Source: Cellulomonas sp. S1-8 (GTDB lineage: Bacteria > Actinomycetota > Actinomycetes > Actinomycetales > Cellulomonadaceae). Taken from it: a stretch of 64,000 bases of DNA. The DNA is taken from positions 2,914,001 to 2,978,000 of the forward strand of contig NZ_CP110806.1 in assembly GCF_026184235.1 (NCBI RefSeq), given 5' to 3'. This document shows, piece after piece, positions 52,439 through 60,798 of the stretch (its first letter is position 1; each line of letters opens with the position of its first letter). The position numbers and the translations under genes were made by a program. The notes under the pieces are model-generated. The model had not been told where the DNA came from. It ran no database searches and saw only the letters and a program-made list of their open reading frames with translations.

Positions 52439-54028
52439 TCAGTCCGCCGTGCAGGTGGGCAGGTCGTCCGCGGTGCCCGCACCGATCGCGGTCATGGCCT
52501 CGCGCGCCTCGTGCAGCGTCGCGATCTCGACCACGCGCAGGCCGTCCGGCACGTGCCCGACCACCTCCTCGCAGTTGCCGGCCGGTGCCAGGAACCACGT
52601 CGCGCCGTCCCGCACCGCCCCGAAGAGCTTCTGCCGGATCCCCCCGATGGGACCGACCGCACCCGTGACGTCGATCGTGCCGGTCCCCGCGATGACCTGC
52701 CCCGCGGCCTCGTCCTCCGGCGTCAGCAGGTCCACGATGCCCAGGGCGAACATCGTGCCCGCGCTCGGTCCGCCGATGCCGTCGATGCTGATGCTCACGT
52801 CCAGCGGCATGTCGAACGACGGGTCGATGAAGACGCCGATCTGCGCGCCGCCGTCCTCCCGCTCCCCCGTCACGACCGGCACCTCGAGCGCACGCGAGTG
52901 CCGCGTGACCGTCAGCGTCACGGTGTCCCCCGGCACGACCTCCTCGAGCCGCTCGACGAGCAGCTGGTAGTCGGGCAGCGCGACACCGTCCAGGGCCGTG
53001 AGCACGTCGCCCTCCTCGAGCTTGCCCTCGGCGTCCGTGCCCTCGACGGTCCCCGCGACGACCAGCGTCGCCGGCACCTCGTACCCGAGCTCGGTCAGCG
53101 CGGCGACGCTCGCGTTCTCGTACGACGAGACCATCTGCCCCGCGTTCGACTCGTCGATCTCCTCCTGCGTGAGGTCCTGCGGGTAGACCTCCTCGACGGG
53201 CCGGACGAGCGAGGACGGGGAGAACCAGCCCTGCAGCACGTTGAGCGCGTACGCCGGGTACCCCGGACCCCCGGTGCCGGAGATCGTCGTCAGGAGCAGC
53301 TCACCCGTCGAGGGGAAGGTCTCCGCCCCGTCGACCTCGATGAGCGGCGTGCCGTCGACCTCGCCCAGCACGTCCTTGGTGGGCCCGGGCCCGTTGACCG
53401 CGTACGGCGCCGGCACGACGGCGAGGATGCCCACGAGCACCGACACGGCGAGCATCCCGAACGACAGGACGAGCGCGCGGGGCGTCGGGCGCGGACGCTC
53501 GAACCCGTCGGGCTCACCCTCGGGGGACTCCTCGAGCTCGTCGGCGGGCCGGGAGGCGACGGAGAGGACGGGGTCGTCGGCGGGGACGGAGTGGGCGGGC
53601 GCGGCAGCGTCGGCGGGCGCGGAGTGGGCGGGCGCGGCAGCGTCGGCGGGCGCGGAGCCGTCGTGGACCTCGGTGCCGAGGGTGGGGGTGGTGACGTCGT
53701 CGGGGACGGCGTCGGCCTGCGCGACGTCCGCCGCCGGGCCGTCGGCCGCGGCACCACCCTCGACCGGCTCGACCTCGACGTCCGGCTCTTCGTTCAGGTC
53801 TGGCTCGGCGTTCAGGTCCGGCTCGACGAGCACGTCCGGCCGGTCCTCGCCCTCGTCCTCGACCGCGTCGTCGGCGGGATCGAGCACGGTCGCAGCATCC
53901 GCGTCCAGCGGCGGCGTGCCCGCGACCCCGTCGGACGTCGCCCGGGCCTCGGGCGCGTCGGTCTCACCCGGACCCGGGTCGTCGGCGGGGTCGGGCGTCG
54001 GCGTGTCGTCGAGCACGTGGACGATCAT
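52439..54028 (-). CDS. PDZ and Lon-type (S16) protease, YlbL-like, with long acidic N-terminus
   Basis: A 529-residue membrane-anchored protease. One segment at about residues 185-210 (ALVLSFGMLAVSVLVGILAVVPAPY), a PDZ domain at about 330-400 (GTVEGTDAEGKLEEGDVLTALDGV) and an S16 domain with the catalytic Ser in GIGGPSAGTMFALGI and the Lys in GIRQKLFGAV. The first 180 residues are an acidic, Ala/Pro-rich, cytoplasmic extension; family members are usually near 350 residues. It contains a duplicated 11-residue unit and EPDLN repeats. GGAGGTGAGGG precedes the ATG. Orthologue by position: Rv3194c. Confidence 0.92.
   Translation of the reverse strand: MIVHVLDDTPTPDPADDPGPGETDAPEARATSDGVAGTPPLDADAATVLDPADDAVEDEGEDRPDVLVEPDLNAEPDLNEEPDVEVEPVEGGAAADGPAADVAQADAVPDDVTTPTLGTEVHDGSAPADAAAPAHSAPADAAAPAHSVPADDPVLSVASRPADELEESPEGEPDGFERPRPTPRALVLSFGMLAVSVLVGILAVVPAPYAVNGPGPTKDVLGEVDGTPLIEVDGAETFPSTGELLLTTISGTGGPGYPAYALNVLQGWFSPSSLVRPVEEVYPQDLTQEEIDESNAGQMVSSYENASVAALTELGYEVPATLVVAGTVEGTDAEGKLEEGDVLTALDGVALPDYQLLVERLEEVVPGDTVTLTVTRHSRALEVPVVTGEREDGGAQIGVFIDPSFDMPLDVSISIDGIGGPSAGTMFALGIVDLLTPEDEAAGQVIAGTGTIDVTGAVGPIGGIRQKLFGAVRDGATWFLAPAGNCEEVVGHVPDGLRVVEIATLHEAREAMTAIGAGTADDLPTCTAD
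53589..53654 (-). repeat. Two tandem 33-bp units in the PDZ-protease gene
   Basis: Bases 53589-53621 and 53622-53654 are identical and encode the 11-residue unit SAPADAAAPAH twice, with a third, shortened copy after it. This is recent in-frame expansion of the acidic N-terminal region. Confidence 0.85.
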
Positions 54029-54154
54029 CCCTCACCTCCGCGTCGCTGCCGCGCAGCACGCGTGTGCGCCGTGAGCGAACCCGGGCCACCTGCCCGCCGG
54101 ACCCCGCCGCGGCGCGGCTACCGTGGAGATCCCCCGGCCAGCCAGGAGGCCCGC

Positions 54155-55588
54155 ATGAGCCCCGACGTCCCCGCCGACGGTCCCGACGGGACCGGCCCGC
54201 AGCAGTGGGAGCAGATGCTGCGCGCGATGCTCGGCCCCGCAGCCGACGACGCCATCCGTGAGATGCGCGCGATGGGCGTGGATCCCGCGGCCATGGCCGC
54301 GGCGTCGGGCCTGCCGACCGACCCCGTGGCGCTGCAGCAGGCGCTCGCCCAGGTCCAGCGCATGCTCGCCACCTCCGGCGACCAGCCCGTGAACTGGCAG
54401 ATGGCGCACGACCTCGCCCGGCAGCAGGCGGCCGCCGGCGGTGACCCGACCCTGTCCCCGGCGCGGGTCAAGGAGGTCCGCGACGCGCTGTCCGTCGCCG
54501 AGCTGTGGCTCGACGCGGCGACCGACCTGCCCCCCGCGCCCGGGCCCGTCCAGGCCTGGAGCCGCGCCGAGTGGGTCGAGGCGACCCTGCCGACGTGGCG
54601 CACCCTCACCGAACCCGTCGCGACGTCCCTCGCGGCCGCCCTGGCGGGCGCGATCGGACCCGCGCTCGGCGAGATCGGAGCCGCGTTCCCCGGCGGCATG
54701 CCGGCCGGGCCCGGCGCGGGCGACCCCGCCCAGATGCTGCGCGGGCTCGGGTCCGCGGTGTTCGGCCTGCAGGTCGGGCAGGCCGCGGGGACGCTCGCAC
54801 GGGAGGCCTTCGGCACCACGGACATCGGGCTGCCGCTGCTGGAGCACCCCGCGCCGGCGCTCGTCGCCGCCAACGTCGACGCGTTCGCCGAGGGTCTCGA
54901 CGCGCCCGTCGAGGAGGTCCGGCTCTACCTCGCGCTGCGCGAGGCGGCGGCGAGCCGGCTGTTCGCGCACGTGCCGTGGCTCCGCGCGCACCTGCTCGAC
55001 GCCGTGGCGGAGTACGCGCGCGGCATCGCGATCGACGTCGAGCACCTCGAGGAGGCGGTCTCCTCGATCGACCCGACCGACCCGGCGGCGCTGCAGGCGG
55101 CCCTGTCCGGGGGCGTGTTCGCCCCGCAGACGACGCCCGCGCAGCAGGCCGCGCTCGCCCGCCTCGAGCACGCCCTCGCGCTGGTCGAGGGCTGGGTCGA
55201 CGAGGTCGCGACGACCGCCGCCACCCCGCACCTGCCGCACGCCGTGCCGCTGCGCGAGATGGTGCGCCGTCGCCGCGCCGCCGGGGGGCCGGCCGAGCAG
55301 ACGTTCGCGAGCCTCGTCGGCCTCGAGCTGCGACCTCGTCGGCTGCGCGACGCGGCGACCGTGTGGGCGCACCTCACGGCCACCCACGACGTGGCCGGGC
55401 GCGACGCCGTCTGGACCCACCCGGACCTCGTGCCGACGTCGCAGGACCTGGACGACCCCGCCGGGTACGACGCGCGCCGGCAGGCCGAGGTCGACGGCTC
55501 CGTCGACCTCGACCGGGCGCTCGCGCAGATCCTGGACGACGCCGAGGGCACGACCGACGAGGGGACGACGGGCACCCCGGCCGCCTGA
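54155..55588 (+). CDS. Zincin-like (DUF2342) conserved protein
   Basis: A 477-residue soluble protein of the actinobacterial DUF2342/zincin_2 group (Rv3195 by position). Landmarks: GSAVFGLQVGQAAGTLAREAFGTTDIGLPL, LYLALREAAASRLFAHVPWLRAHLLDAVAEYARGIAIDVEHLEEAV. In homologues I remember the helix reads REAAHxRLF, with a His as putative zinc ligand; here that His is Ala. The ATG follows AGGAGG, and TACCGT (-10 like) lies 30 bases further upstream. Family members are predicted hydrolases of unknown substrate. Confidence 0.88.
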   Translation: MSPDVPADGPDGTGPQQWEQMLRAMLGPAADDAIREMRAMGVDPAAMAAASGLPTDPVALQQALAQVQRMLATSGDQPVNWQMAHDLARQQAAAGGDPTLSPARVKEVRDALSVAELWLDAATDLPPAPGPVQAWSRAEWVEATLPTWRTLTEPVATSLAAALAGAIGPALGEIGAAFPGGMPAGPGAGDPAQMLRGLGSAVFGLQVGQAAGTLAREAFGTTDIGLPLLEHPAPALVAANVDAFAEGLDAPVEEVRLYLALREAAASRLFAHVPWLRAHLLDAVAEYARGIAIDVEHLEEAVSSIDPTDPAALQAALSGGVFAPQTTPAQQAALARLEHALALVEGWVDEVATTAATPHLPHAVPLREMVRRRRAAGGPAEQTFASLVGLELRPRRLRDAATVWAHLTATHDVAGRDAVWTHPDLVPTSQDLDDPAGYDARRQAEVDGSVDLDRALAQILDDAEGTTDEGTTGTPAA

Positions 55589-55609
55589 CCGCCGCGGACG
55601 GGGTCGGGC

Positions 55610-56314
55610 TCAGTCCGCGGCCGGCCGGTCGCCCGCGGGCGTCTCGTCGATGGCGGTCGCGAGGTCGCCCGCGTCGCCGCGCGATCCCACGTCCGGGTCG
55701 TCGTCGGCCGGCTCGTCGGGCAGCTCGCCGTCGTGCCCGTCGCGCGTGAACGCGCACCCCTCGAGGAAGCCGCGGGCGCGCTGCGTGTGCGGGTAGGTCG
55801 CCAGCTCCGCCCAGAACGCCTCGCCGTGCCCCGGCTGCAGCAGGTGCGTCAGCTCGTGCAGCAGCACGTAGTCGAGCACCCACCGTGGCATCCCCTGGAC
55901 CCGGTCGGAGATGCGGATGGTCCCCTCCGACGGGGTGCACGACCCCCAGCGGCGGCCCTGGTTCGACGACCACCGCACGCTCGTGGGCACCGCGCGTCCG
56001 CCCAGGTACCGGCGGGACAGCTCGGTCGCCCGTGCGACCAGCTGGACGTCCGACGGGCGGCGCCGGCGCTCCTGGGCGGCGAGCCGGTCGACCATCCGGC
56101 CCACCCACTCCCGCTCCTGGGCGCGGGTGAACCGGGCGGGGATCGCGACGATCGTCCGGCCGCCCTCACGCCACGCGCTCACGGTCCGGGCGCGACGCCG
56201 CGACCGGCGCACCTCGACGACCGGGCCGGCGTCGAGGGCGTCCTGCGGCGCGCCCGCAGGGTCGCCGTCGCGGCGTGCAGGACCGCGCGGCGTCGCATCA
56301 CGCGATGTCGGCAC
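55610..56314 (-). CDS. M48-type (YgjP-like) metallopeptidase
   Basis: A 234-residue predicted zinc metallopeptidase. RRYLGGRAVPTSVRWSSNQGRRWGSCTPSEGTIRISDRV is the YgjP signature (RWGSC), and VLLHELTHLLQPGHGEAFW contains the HExxH zinc motif and the third ligand region. About 40 basic residues precede the domain and an acidic tail of 40 residues follows. No membrane segment or signal is seen. Convergent with the zincin-like gene. Substrate unknown. Confidence 0.9.
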   Translation of the reverse strand: MPTSRDATPRGPARRDGDPAGAPQDALDAGPVVEVRRSRRRARTVSAWREGGRTIVAIPARFTRAQEREWVGRMVDRLAAQERRRRPSDVQLVARATELSRRYLGGRAVPTSVRWSSNQGRRWGSCTPSEGTIRISDRVQGMPRWVLDYVLLHELTHLLQPGHGEAFWAELATYPHTQRARGFLEGCAFTRDGHDGELPDEPADDDPDVGSRGDAGDLATAIDETPAGDRPAAD

Positions 56315-56507
56315 CCTCGCACGCTAGCGCGCGCAGCATCACGGGGTGCGGACGACACCCCTGTTCACCCTCTCTCGTGGCGCGCCGCGGCCCGCCGCAC
56401 GCCTGTCCGATCCGCTCCAGGACTACTGTGTGAGCGCACGGAGGCCGTCATGGTCCCTGCCCCGGGCGCGATGCCACCGCCCGGTGAGGAGCACGAGGAG
56501 GGACCAC

Positions 56508-56666
56508 ATGGCCGAGACCTGGGCGGGCGAGTTCTACTGCGTCAAGTGCAAGGAGAAGCGGGAGACGGAGGGCGAGGTCGTCGTCTCCGAGTCCGGCCGC
56601 CGCATGGCCAAGGGCACGTGCCCGGTGTGCGGGACCAAGCTCAACCGGATCCTCGGCAAGGCCTGA
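56508..56666 (+). CDS. Small zinc-ribbon protein (DUF5679)
   Basis: A 52-residue protein with two CxxC pairs (FYCVKCKEKRE and GTCPVCGTKLNRILGKA), a complete zinc ribbon. GAGGAGGGA precedes the ATG. It matches the DUF5679 family, widespread in Actinobacteria. The ending CGTKLNRILG resembles zinc ribbons of DNA-associated proteins. Function unknown. A very strong hairpin at 56709 ends the unit. Confidence 0.9.
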   Translation: MAETWAGEFYCVKCKEKRETEGEVVVSESGRRMAKGTCPVCGTKLNRILGKA

Positions 56667-56708
56667 CGCCCCGGACCGACCTGGCGACGGCCCCGGCCGG
56701 GACCAGCC

Positions 56709-56742
56709 ACGAGGGCACCGTCGCGCGCGACGGTGCCCTCGT
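56709..56742. terminator. Perfect 34-nt palindrome terminator
   Basis: Starting ACGAGGGCACCGTCGCG, the 34 bases are fully self-complementary. It is 42 bases after the zinc-ribbon stop and isolates that gene from the ThiF-like gene. Confidence 0.85.
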
Positions 56743-56834
56743 CATGTCCGGCGACGCCGTCGGCGCCGCCGCGGCGGCGCGGGCCTGTGGACGACGCCGC
56801 ACACCCACGACCTCGTCGGTGCCATCGTGACCCG

Positions 56835-57902
56835 GTGACCCGTCCGACCCCCGCGCCCCTGCTGCTGCGACCCGGCCTGCGTGTCCTGCCACGCGCGGAC
56901 GACGAGGTCCAGGTCGGGACGGACCCGCGCTGGGCCGTGCGGCTCGTGGGGCTGCGCCCCGCCGAGGCGCGGCTGTGGGCGGGCGTCGACGACGCGACCG
57001 ACCTGGCCGCACTGCCGGCGCGCGCCCGGGCGGTGGGCGCCGACGCCGCGTCCGTGGCCGCGACGGTCGCCGAGCTGTGCCAGGCCGGCCTGACGCGGGC
57101 GCGCCCCGACCCGACGACCACGGCCCGCGGCCCCACCGCGGCGGACGCCGCCGCCTGGACGCTGCTGCGGCCGGACGCGACGGGCGACGACGTGGTCGCG
57201 CGTCGGGCGGACGCGGTCGTGGGCGTCGTGGGACTCGGCCCGACCGGGCTGGGCATCGCGCAGCACCTGGCCGTCGCGGGCGTCGGCCGCGTGCTGCTCG
57301 ACGACGACACGCCGGTGCGCTCACCCGACGTCGCCGCCGGCGCGCACCGCTGGGCCGACGTCGGGGTGCCGCGCGCGGCCGCCGCGCGGCGTGTGCTGCG
57401 GGACGCCGCCCCCGGGGTGCACGTCGACGGGGACGGCGACCCGGACGTCGTGGTGGTCGTCGAGCACGAGGCCGCCGACCCGTGGCGCGCCGCCCTGCTG
57501 ATGGCCGACGACGTCCCGCACCTGTCGGTCGTCGTGCGCGTCGCCGACGCCCTGGTCGGCCCGCTCGTGCGCCCCGGCACCGACCCCTGCCTGCGCTGCC
57601 TGGACCTGCACCGCGCGGACGCCGACCCCGGGTGGCCGGCCGTCCTGGCCGCGATCGGCCGGGGCCGCGGCGACCGTGCGACCCCCGCGGGTGAGGTCGG
57701 GGTGCTGGCCGGGGCGTGCGCGGCCCTCGCGGCGGCGCAGGTCCTCGCCCTGCTCGCCGGGGCCACGCCCGCTCTGTGCGGCGCGACCGTCGAGCTCACG
57801 CTGCCCGACCTGGTCGCCCGCGAGCGCCGGTGGCACGTGCATCCGGGGTGCGGGTGCGTGACACCCCCGGGCGCGACGCACGCCGGGCCGCGCGAGGGGT
57901 GA
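56835..57902 (+). CDS. ThiF/E1-like protein
   Basis: A 355-residue protein. The first 150 residues are a conserved actinobacterial domain of unknown role (LLLRPGLRVLPRADDEVQVGTDPRWAVRLVGL). Residues about 155-310 are a ThiF-type Rossmann domain (VVGVVGLGPTGLGIAQHLAVAGVGRVLLDDD), and RPGTDPCLRCLDLHRADADPGWP has a CxxC. The adenylation residues of true E1 enzymes are not all clear. By position it corresponds to M. tuberculosis Rv3196. The GTG start has no ribosome site. Similar proteins are sometimes grouped with leader-peptide-binding partners of azole-forming enzymes, but no such cluster is present here. Confidence 0.85.
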   Translation: MTRPTPAPLLLRPGLRVLPRADDEVQVGTDPRWAVRLVGLRPAEARLWAGVDDATDLAALPARARAVGADAASVAATVAELCQAGLTRARPDPTTTARGPTAADAAAWTLLRPDATGDDVVARRADAVVGVVGLGPTGLGIAQHLAVAGVGRVLLDDDTPVRSPDVAAGAHRWADVGVPRAAAARRVLRDAAPGVHVDGDGDPDVVVVVEHEAADPWRAALLMADDVPHLSVVVRVADALVGPLVRPGTDPCLRCLDLHRADADPGWPAVLAAIGRGRGDRATPAGEVGVLAGACAALAAAQVLALLAGATPALCGATVELTLPDLVARERRWHVHPGCGCVTPPGATHAGPREG

Positions 57903-57960
57903 CCTCGCACGACCCGGCGTGGGTGGTGGTGCCGCGACGACGACCGGACGGGCCGTCGCC

Positions 57961-58299
57961 TCAGGCGGCGGCGTCCTTGCGCGGCCGGCCACGGCCACGC
58001 TTCGTCGGGACGACGACGCCGCCGACGAAGACCTGACCGCCCCAGACGCCCCAGGGCTCCGCCCGGTCGATGGCGCCGGCGAGGCAGCCCTCGATGAGCG
58101 GGCACTCACGGCACAGAGCCTTGGCACGCTCCACGTCGGCCTGACGCTCGGCGAACCAGAGCTCGGGGTCGGACGACCGGCACGGCATGAGGTCGGCGAC
58201 CATCTGGTCGAACTGGTCGTTCGTCGTCGCGGTGCTGCTGGTGGGCCAGGGACCCGATCCGCCCTGGTTCACGGTGTCGAGCAGCGTCGAGAGCCGCAC
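57961..58299 (-). CDS. whiB7: WhiB7-type iron-sulfur transcription regulator
   Basis: A 112-residue WhiB protein. Four Cys ligands for a 4Fe-4S cluster are in MPCRSSDPELWF, ALCRECPLIEGC. EPWGVWGGQVF is the conserved turn, and TKRGRGRPRKDAAA is an AT-hook, which among WhiB proteins marks WhiB7. WhiB7 binds the primary sigma factor and AT-rich DNA upstream of the -35, and switches on intrinsic antibiotic resistance. GTG start behind AGGAGGA. The 370-base leader with an upstream ORF and a terminator shows that expression is controlled by attenuation. It is next to uvrD2, as in mycobacteria. Confidence 0.95.
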   Translation of the reverse strand: MRLSTLLDTVNQGGSGPWPTSSTATTNDQFDQMVADLMPCRSSDPELWFAERQADVERAKALCRECPLIEGCLAGAIDRAEPWGVWGGQVFVGGVVVPTKRGRGRPRKDAAA

Positions 58300-58384
58300 G
58301 ATGTCCTCCTGGTGTCCTACGGGGTGAGCTGTGGGTGCCGGATCAGGGCCGCTCGCCCCCGGTGGAGACCGGGTGACATGAGAA

Positions 58385-58418
58385 AGGCCGCGGATCCGAG
58401 ATTCGGACTCCGCGGCCT
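58385..58418 (-). terminator. Attenuator terminator in the whiB7 leader
   Basis: On the minus strand, AGGCCGCGGA (58418-58409) and TCCGCGGCCT (58394-58385) form a perfect 10-bp stem, extended by TCCGA/TCGGA, followed by TTTCTC. It is 20 bases after the upstream ORF stop and 86 bases before the whiB7 start. Confidence 0.9.
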
Positions 58419-58438
58419 GCCTGCAGATGAGGCTGGTG

Positions 58439-58603
58439 CTACAGAGTCCTGTGTCGAAGATCGGTGCTGGACGTCGTGTGACGCTGACCGCGCTTGCGCC
58501 CGGCAGCGGGCACAGCGATCCCCCGGAAGGAGCCGCCGGTGGGCGCGAGGATGCAGGCGTACGCGTGCTGCGCAGCTGCCATCTCGATCGTGATGCTCTT
58601 CAC
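58439..58603 (-). CDS. whiB7 upstream ORF (54-residue leader peptide)
   Basis: GTG 58603, behind a very strong GAGGAGGTGGGAG, opens a 54-codon frame starting MKSITIEMAAAQHAYACILA, ending in a basic stretch (GRKRGQRH) and stopping 20 bases before the attenuator hairpin. In mycobacteria and other Actinobacteria whiB7 is induced when ribosomes stall in such a leader ORF and the terminator cannot form. Location, signals and spacing all fit. The peptide itself need have no other function. Confidence 0.85.
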   Translation of the reverse strand: MKSITIEMAAAQHAYACILAPTGGSFRGIAVPAAGRKRGQRHTTSSTDLRHRTL

Positions 58604-58671
58604 GTGCTCCCACCTCCTCTCCAGGGACGGGTCCTGCCTCTCGGCAGCACCCCGCGAACTCGGACGTGACC

Positions 58672-58709
58672 ACAGTAGGGCGGCCCGTCGCGGCGTCACA
58701 AGCAATTAA
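58672..58709 (-). promoter_or_regulatory. whiB7 leader promoter with AT-rich WhiB7 box
   Basis: Minus strand: TTGTGA (58701-58696) and TACTGT (58677-58672) with an 18-base spacer. Directly upstream of the -35 is TTAATT (58709-58704), the AT-rich patch that the WhiB7 AT-hook is known to contact. The patch includes the TAA stop of uvrD2 (58708-58706). Confidence 0.8.
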
Positions 58710-60718
58710 CGGAACTTCGTCCGACCCGCTTCTCCGGTGCCGGGCGAGGGCGCGTCGGCGACCACCCGCAGCAGCGCGTCGCCGTACTCCCGCAGCCGTG
58801 TCTGGCCCAGGCCCTGCACGTACCGCAGGTCCGCCGGTGCGGTCGGCATGGCGGCCGCGACGGCCTCGAGGGCCACGTCGGGCAGGACGCGGAACGCGGG
58901 CACACCCCGCTCGTCGGCGACCTGCGCGCGCCACTGCCGCAGGCGGTCGAGGACGGCCGGGTCCGCGGCGGCCGACGCGCGGCGTCCGGCCCCCCGCCCG
59001 GCGTCCTCGCCGGGCCAGAGCCCCGCCAGGAAGCGGGAGCGCGTGCGTGACGCGCGTGAGCCCGGCGTGCGCGCGGCGGCGAACGACAGCTCCAGGTGAC
59101 GCCGCGCCCGCGTGACGCCGACGTACAGTAGGCGACGCTCCTCGGACACCGCGGCCTCGGTCTGGGCGAGCGAGATCGGCAGCAGTCCGTCCGACACCCC
59201 GGCGAGGAAGACCGCGTCCCACTCCAGGCCCTTCGCGGCGTGCAGCGACGCGAGGGTGACGCCGTCGACCGTGGGGGCGTGCTGCACCGACGCGCGGTCG
59301 TCGAGCTCGGCGACGAGATCGGGGAGCGTCGCGCTCCCGCGCGTCTCGACCAGGTCGTCCGCCAGCGTGACGAGCGCCTGCATCGCGTCCCACCGCTCGC
59401 GGGCGGCCCCGCGCGCCGCCGGCGGCTGCGGGGCCCAGCCCGCGGAGGTCAGGATGTCGCGGGTCGTCTGCCCGAGCGGCACGTCGGGGTCGGCGGACCT
59501 CGCCCCGCCGCGCAGCAGGACGAGCGCGTCCCGCACGTCGCGCCGCGCGAAGAACCGTTCGCCGCCGCGCACCTGGTAGCCGAGGCCCGCGGCGGCCAGC
59601 GCCTGCTCGAACGCCTCGGACTGCACGTTGGTCCGGTAGAGCACGGCGATCTCGCTGGCCGGCACGCCGGACGCGACGAGGCGCGCGGCGCGCGCGGCGA
59701 TCCCGGCCGCCTCCGCCTCGTCGTCGTCGTAGCCGGTGAAGCGCACCTGCGGACCGTCCGGCTGCTGCGCGACGAGGTGCAGCGGCACGGGGTCGCCCGG
59801 ACGTCGCGTGGCCGTGAGCACGCGGTTGGCCAGCCCGACGACCTGCGGCGTCGAGCGGTAGTCGCGCACCAGGCGCACGACCTGCGCACCCGGGTGCTTG
59901 CCGGCGAACGTCAGCAGGTGGTGCGGCGTCGCACCCGCGAAGGAGTAGATCGTCTGGCTCGGGTCCCCCACGACGCACACGTCGTGCCGACCGCCCAGCC
60001 ACTGGTCCAGCAGGTACTGCTGGAGCGGGCTGACGTCCTGGTACTCGTCGACCACGAAGTGCCGGTACTGCGTCCGCACCTCGTCCGCGACCTCGCCCCG
60101 CTGCGCGAGCATCGCCGCGAGCAGCAGCAGCACGTCCTCGAAGTCGATGACGCCGCGCTCCGTCTTGACGTCCTCGTACGCCGTGATCAGCCGGGCGACC
60201 GCCTGCGCGTCCTGGCCGGCCGGCGCGGGCCGCCGCACGGCCGCCGCTGCCCGTTCGTAGTCCTCCGCGGTGACGAGCGACACCTTGGCCCACTCGATCT
60301 CCGAGGACAGGTCGCGCACCGCGATCCGGTCGACCGCCACCCCCACCCGCCGCCCCGCCTCCGCGACGAGCGTCGCCTTCTGCTCCGCGAGCCGCGGGGG
60401 CGCGCCACCGACGACCCGGGGCCAGAAGTGGCCGAGCTGGCGCAACGCCGCCGCGTGGAAGGTGCGGGCCTGCACGCCGCTCGCCCCCAGGTCACGCAGC
60501 CGCACCCGCATCTCGCCGGCGGCCCGCGCAGTGAACGTCACGGCCAGGACCGACGCCGGCCGGTACACGCCGGTCCGGACGCCGTAGGCGATCCGGTGCG
60601 TGATCGCGCGGGTCTTGCCCGTGCCCGCACCCGCGAGCACGCAGACGGGTCCCGTCAGTGCGGTCGCGACGGCGCGCTGCTCGGGGTCGAGCGCGTCGAG
60701 GAGGGAGTCGGCGGACAT
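58706..60718 (-). CDS. uvrD2: UvrD2-type DNA helicase with HRDC domain
   Basis: A 670-residue superfamily 1A helicase. LAGAGTGKTRAITHRIA is Walker A, VTFTARAAGEMRVRL motif Ia, VVDEYQDVSPLQQYLL motif II, VGDPSQTIYSFAGA motif III, VRLVRDYRSTPQVV motif IV, TLASLHAAKGLEWDAVFL motif V and RRLLYVGVTRARRHLELSF motif VI. Residues about 575-660 form the HRDC domain (LRYVQGLGQTRLREYGDALLRVVADA). The length and HRDC match UvrD2 (Rv3198c). The frame is open further upstream, but ATG 60718 gives the family start MSADSLLDALDPEQRAVA. The last codons overlap the whiB7 promoter. Confidence 0.94.
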   Translation of the reverse strand: MSADSLLDALDPEQRAVATALTGPVCVLAGAGTGKTRAITHRIAYGVRTGVYRPASVLAVTFTARAAGEMRVRLRDLGASGVQARTFHAAALRQLGHFWPRVVGGAPPRLAEQKATLVAEAGRRVGVAVDRIAVRDLSSEIEWAKVSLVTAEDYERAAAAVRRPAPAGQDAQAVARLITAYEDVKTERGVIDFEDVLLLLAAMLAQRGEVADEVRTQYRHFVVDEYQDVSPLQQYLLDQWLGGRHDVCVVGDPSQTIYSFAGATPHHLLTFAGKHPGAQVVRLVRDYRSTPQVVGLANRVLTATRRPGDPVPLHLVAQQPDGPQVRFTGYDDDEAEAAGIAARAARLVASGVPASEIAVLYRTNVQSEAFEQALAAAGLGYQVRGGERFFARRDVRDALVLLRGGARSADPDVPLGQTTRDILTSAGWAPQPPAARGAARERWDAMQALVTLADDLVETRGSATLPDLVAELDDRASVQHAPTVDGVTLASLHAAKGLEWDAVFLAGVSDGLLPISLAQTEAAVSEERRLLYVGVTRARRHLELSFAAARTPGSRASRTRSRFLAGLWPGEDAGRGAGRRASAAADPAVLDRLRQWRAQVADERGVPAFRVLPDVALEAVAAAMPTAPADLRYVQGLGQTRLREYGDALLRVVADAPSPGTGEAGRTKFR

Positions 60719-60798
60719 GATCGATGAGTCTCCCAGCCCCCACCGACAGCGCGTGCGAGGATCTGTGGACGAGAAGCCCGTCAGCACTGCGAGGAACC

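Noticed and set aside
48334..52668. 1444-codon plus-strand frame over UPF0182
   Set aside because: Opposite a conserved 1003-residue membrane protein; Arg/His/Val-rich with no recognisable domain.
53580..53660. CRISPR-like repeat
   Set aside because: The two 33-bp units are directly adjacent without spacers and are in frame with a protein repeat.
58494..58709. 71-codon plus-strand frame across the whiB7 leader
   Set aside because: It is antisense to the better supported leader ORF and covers the whiB7 promoter, with no ribosome site of its own.
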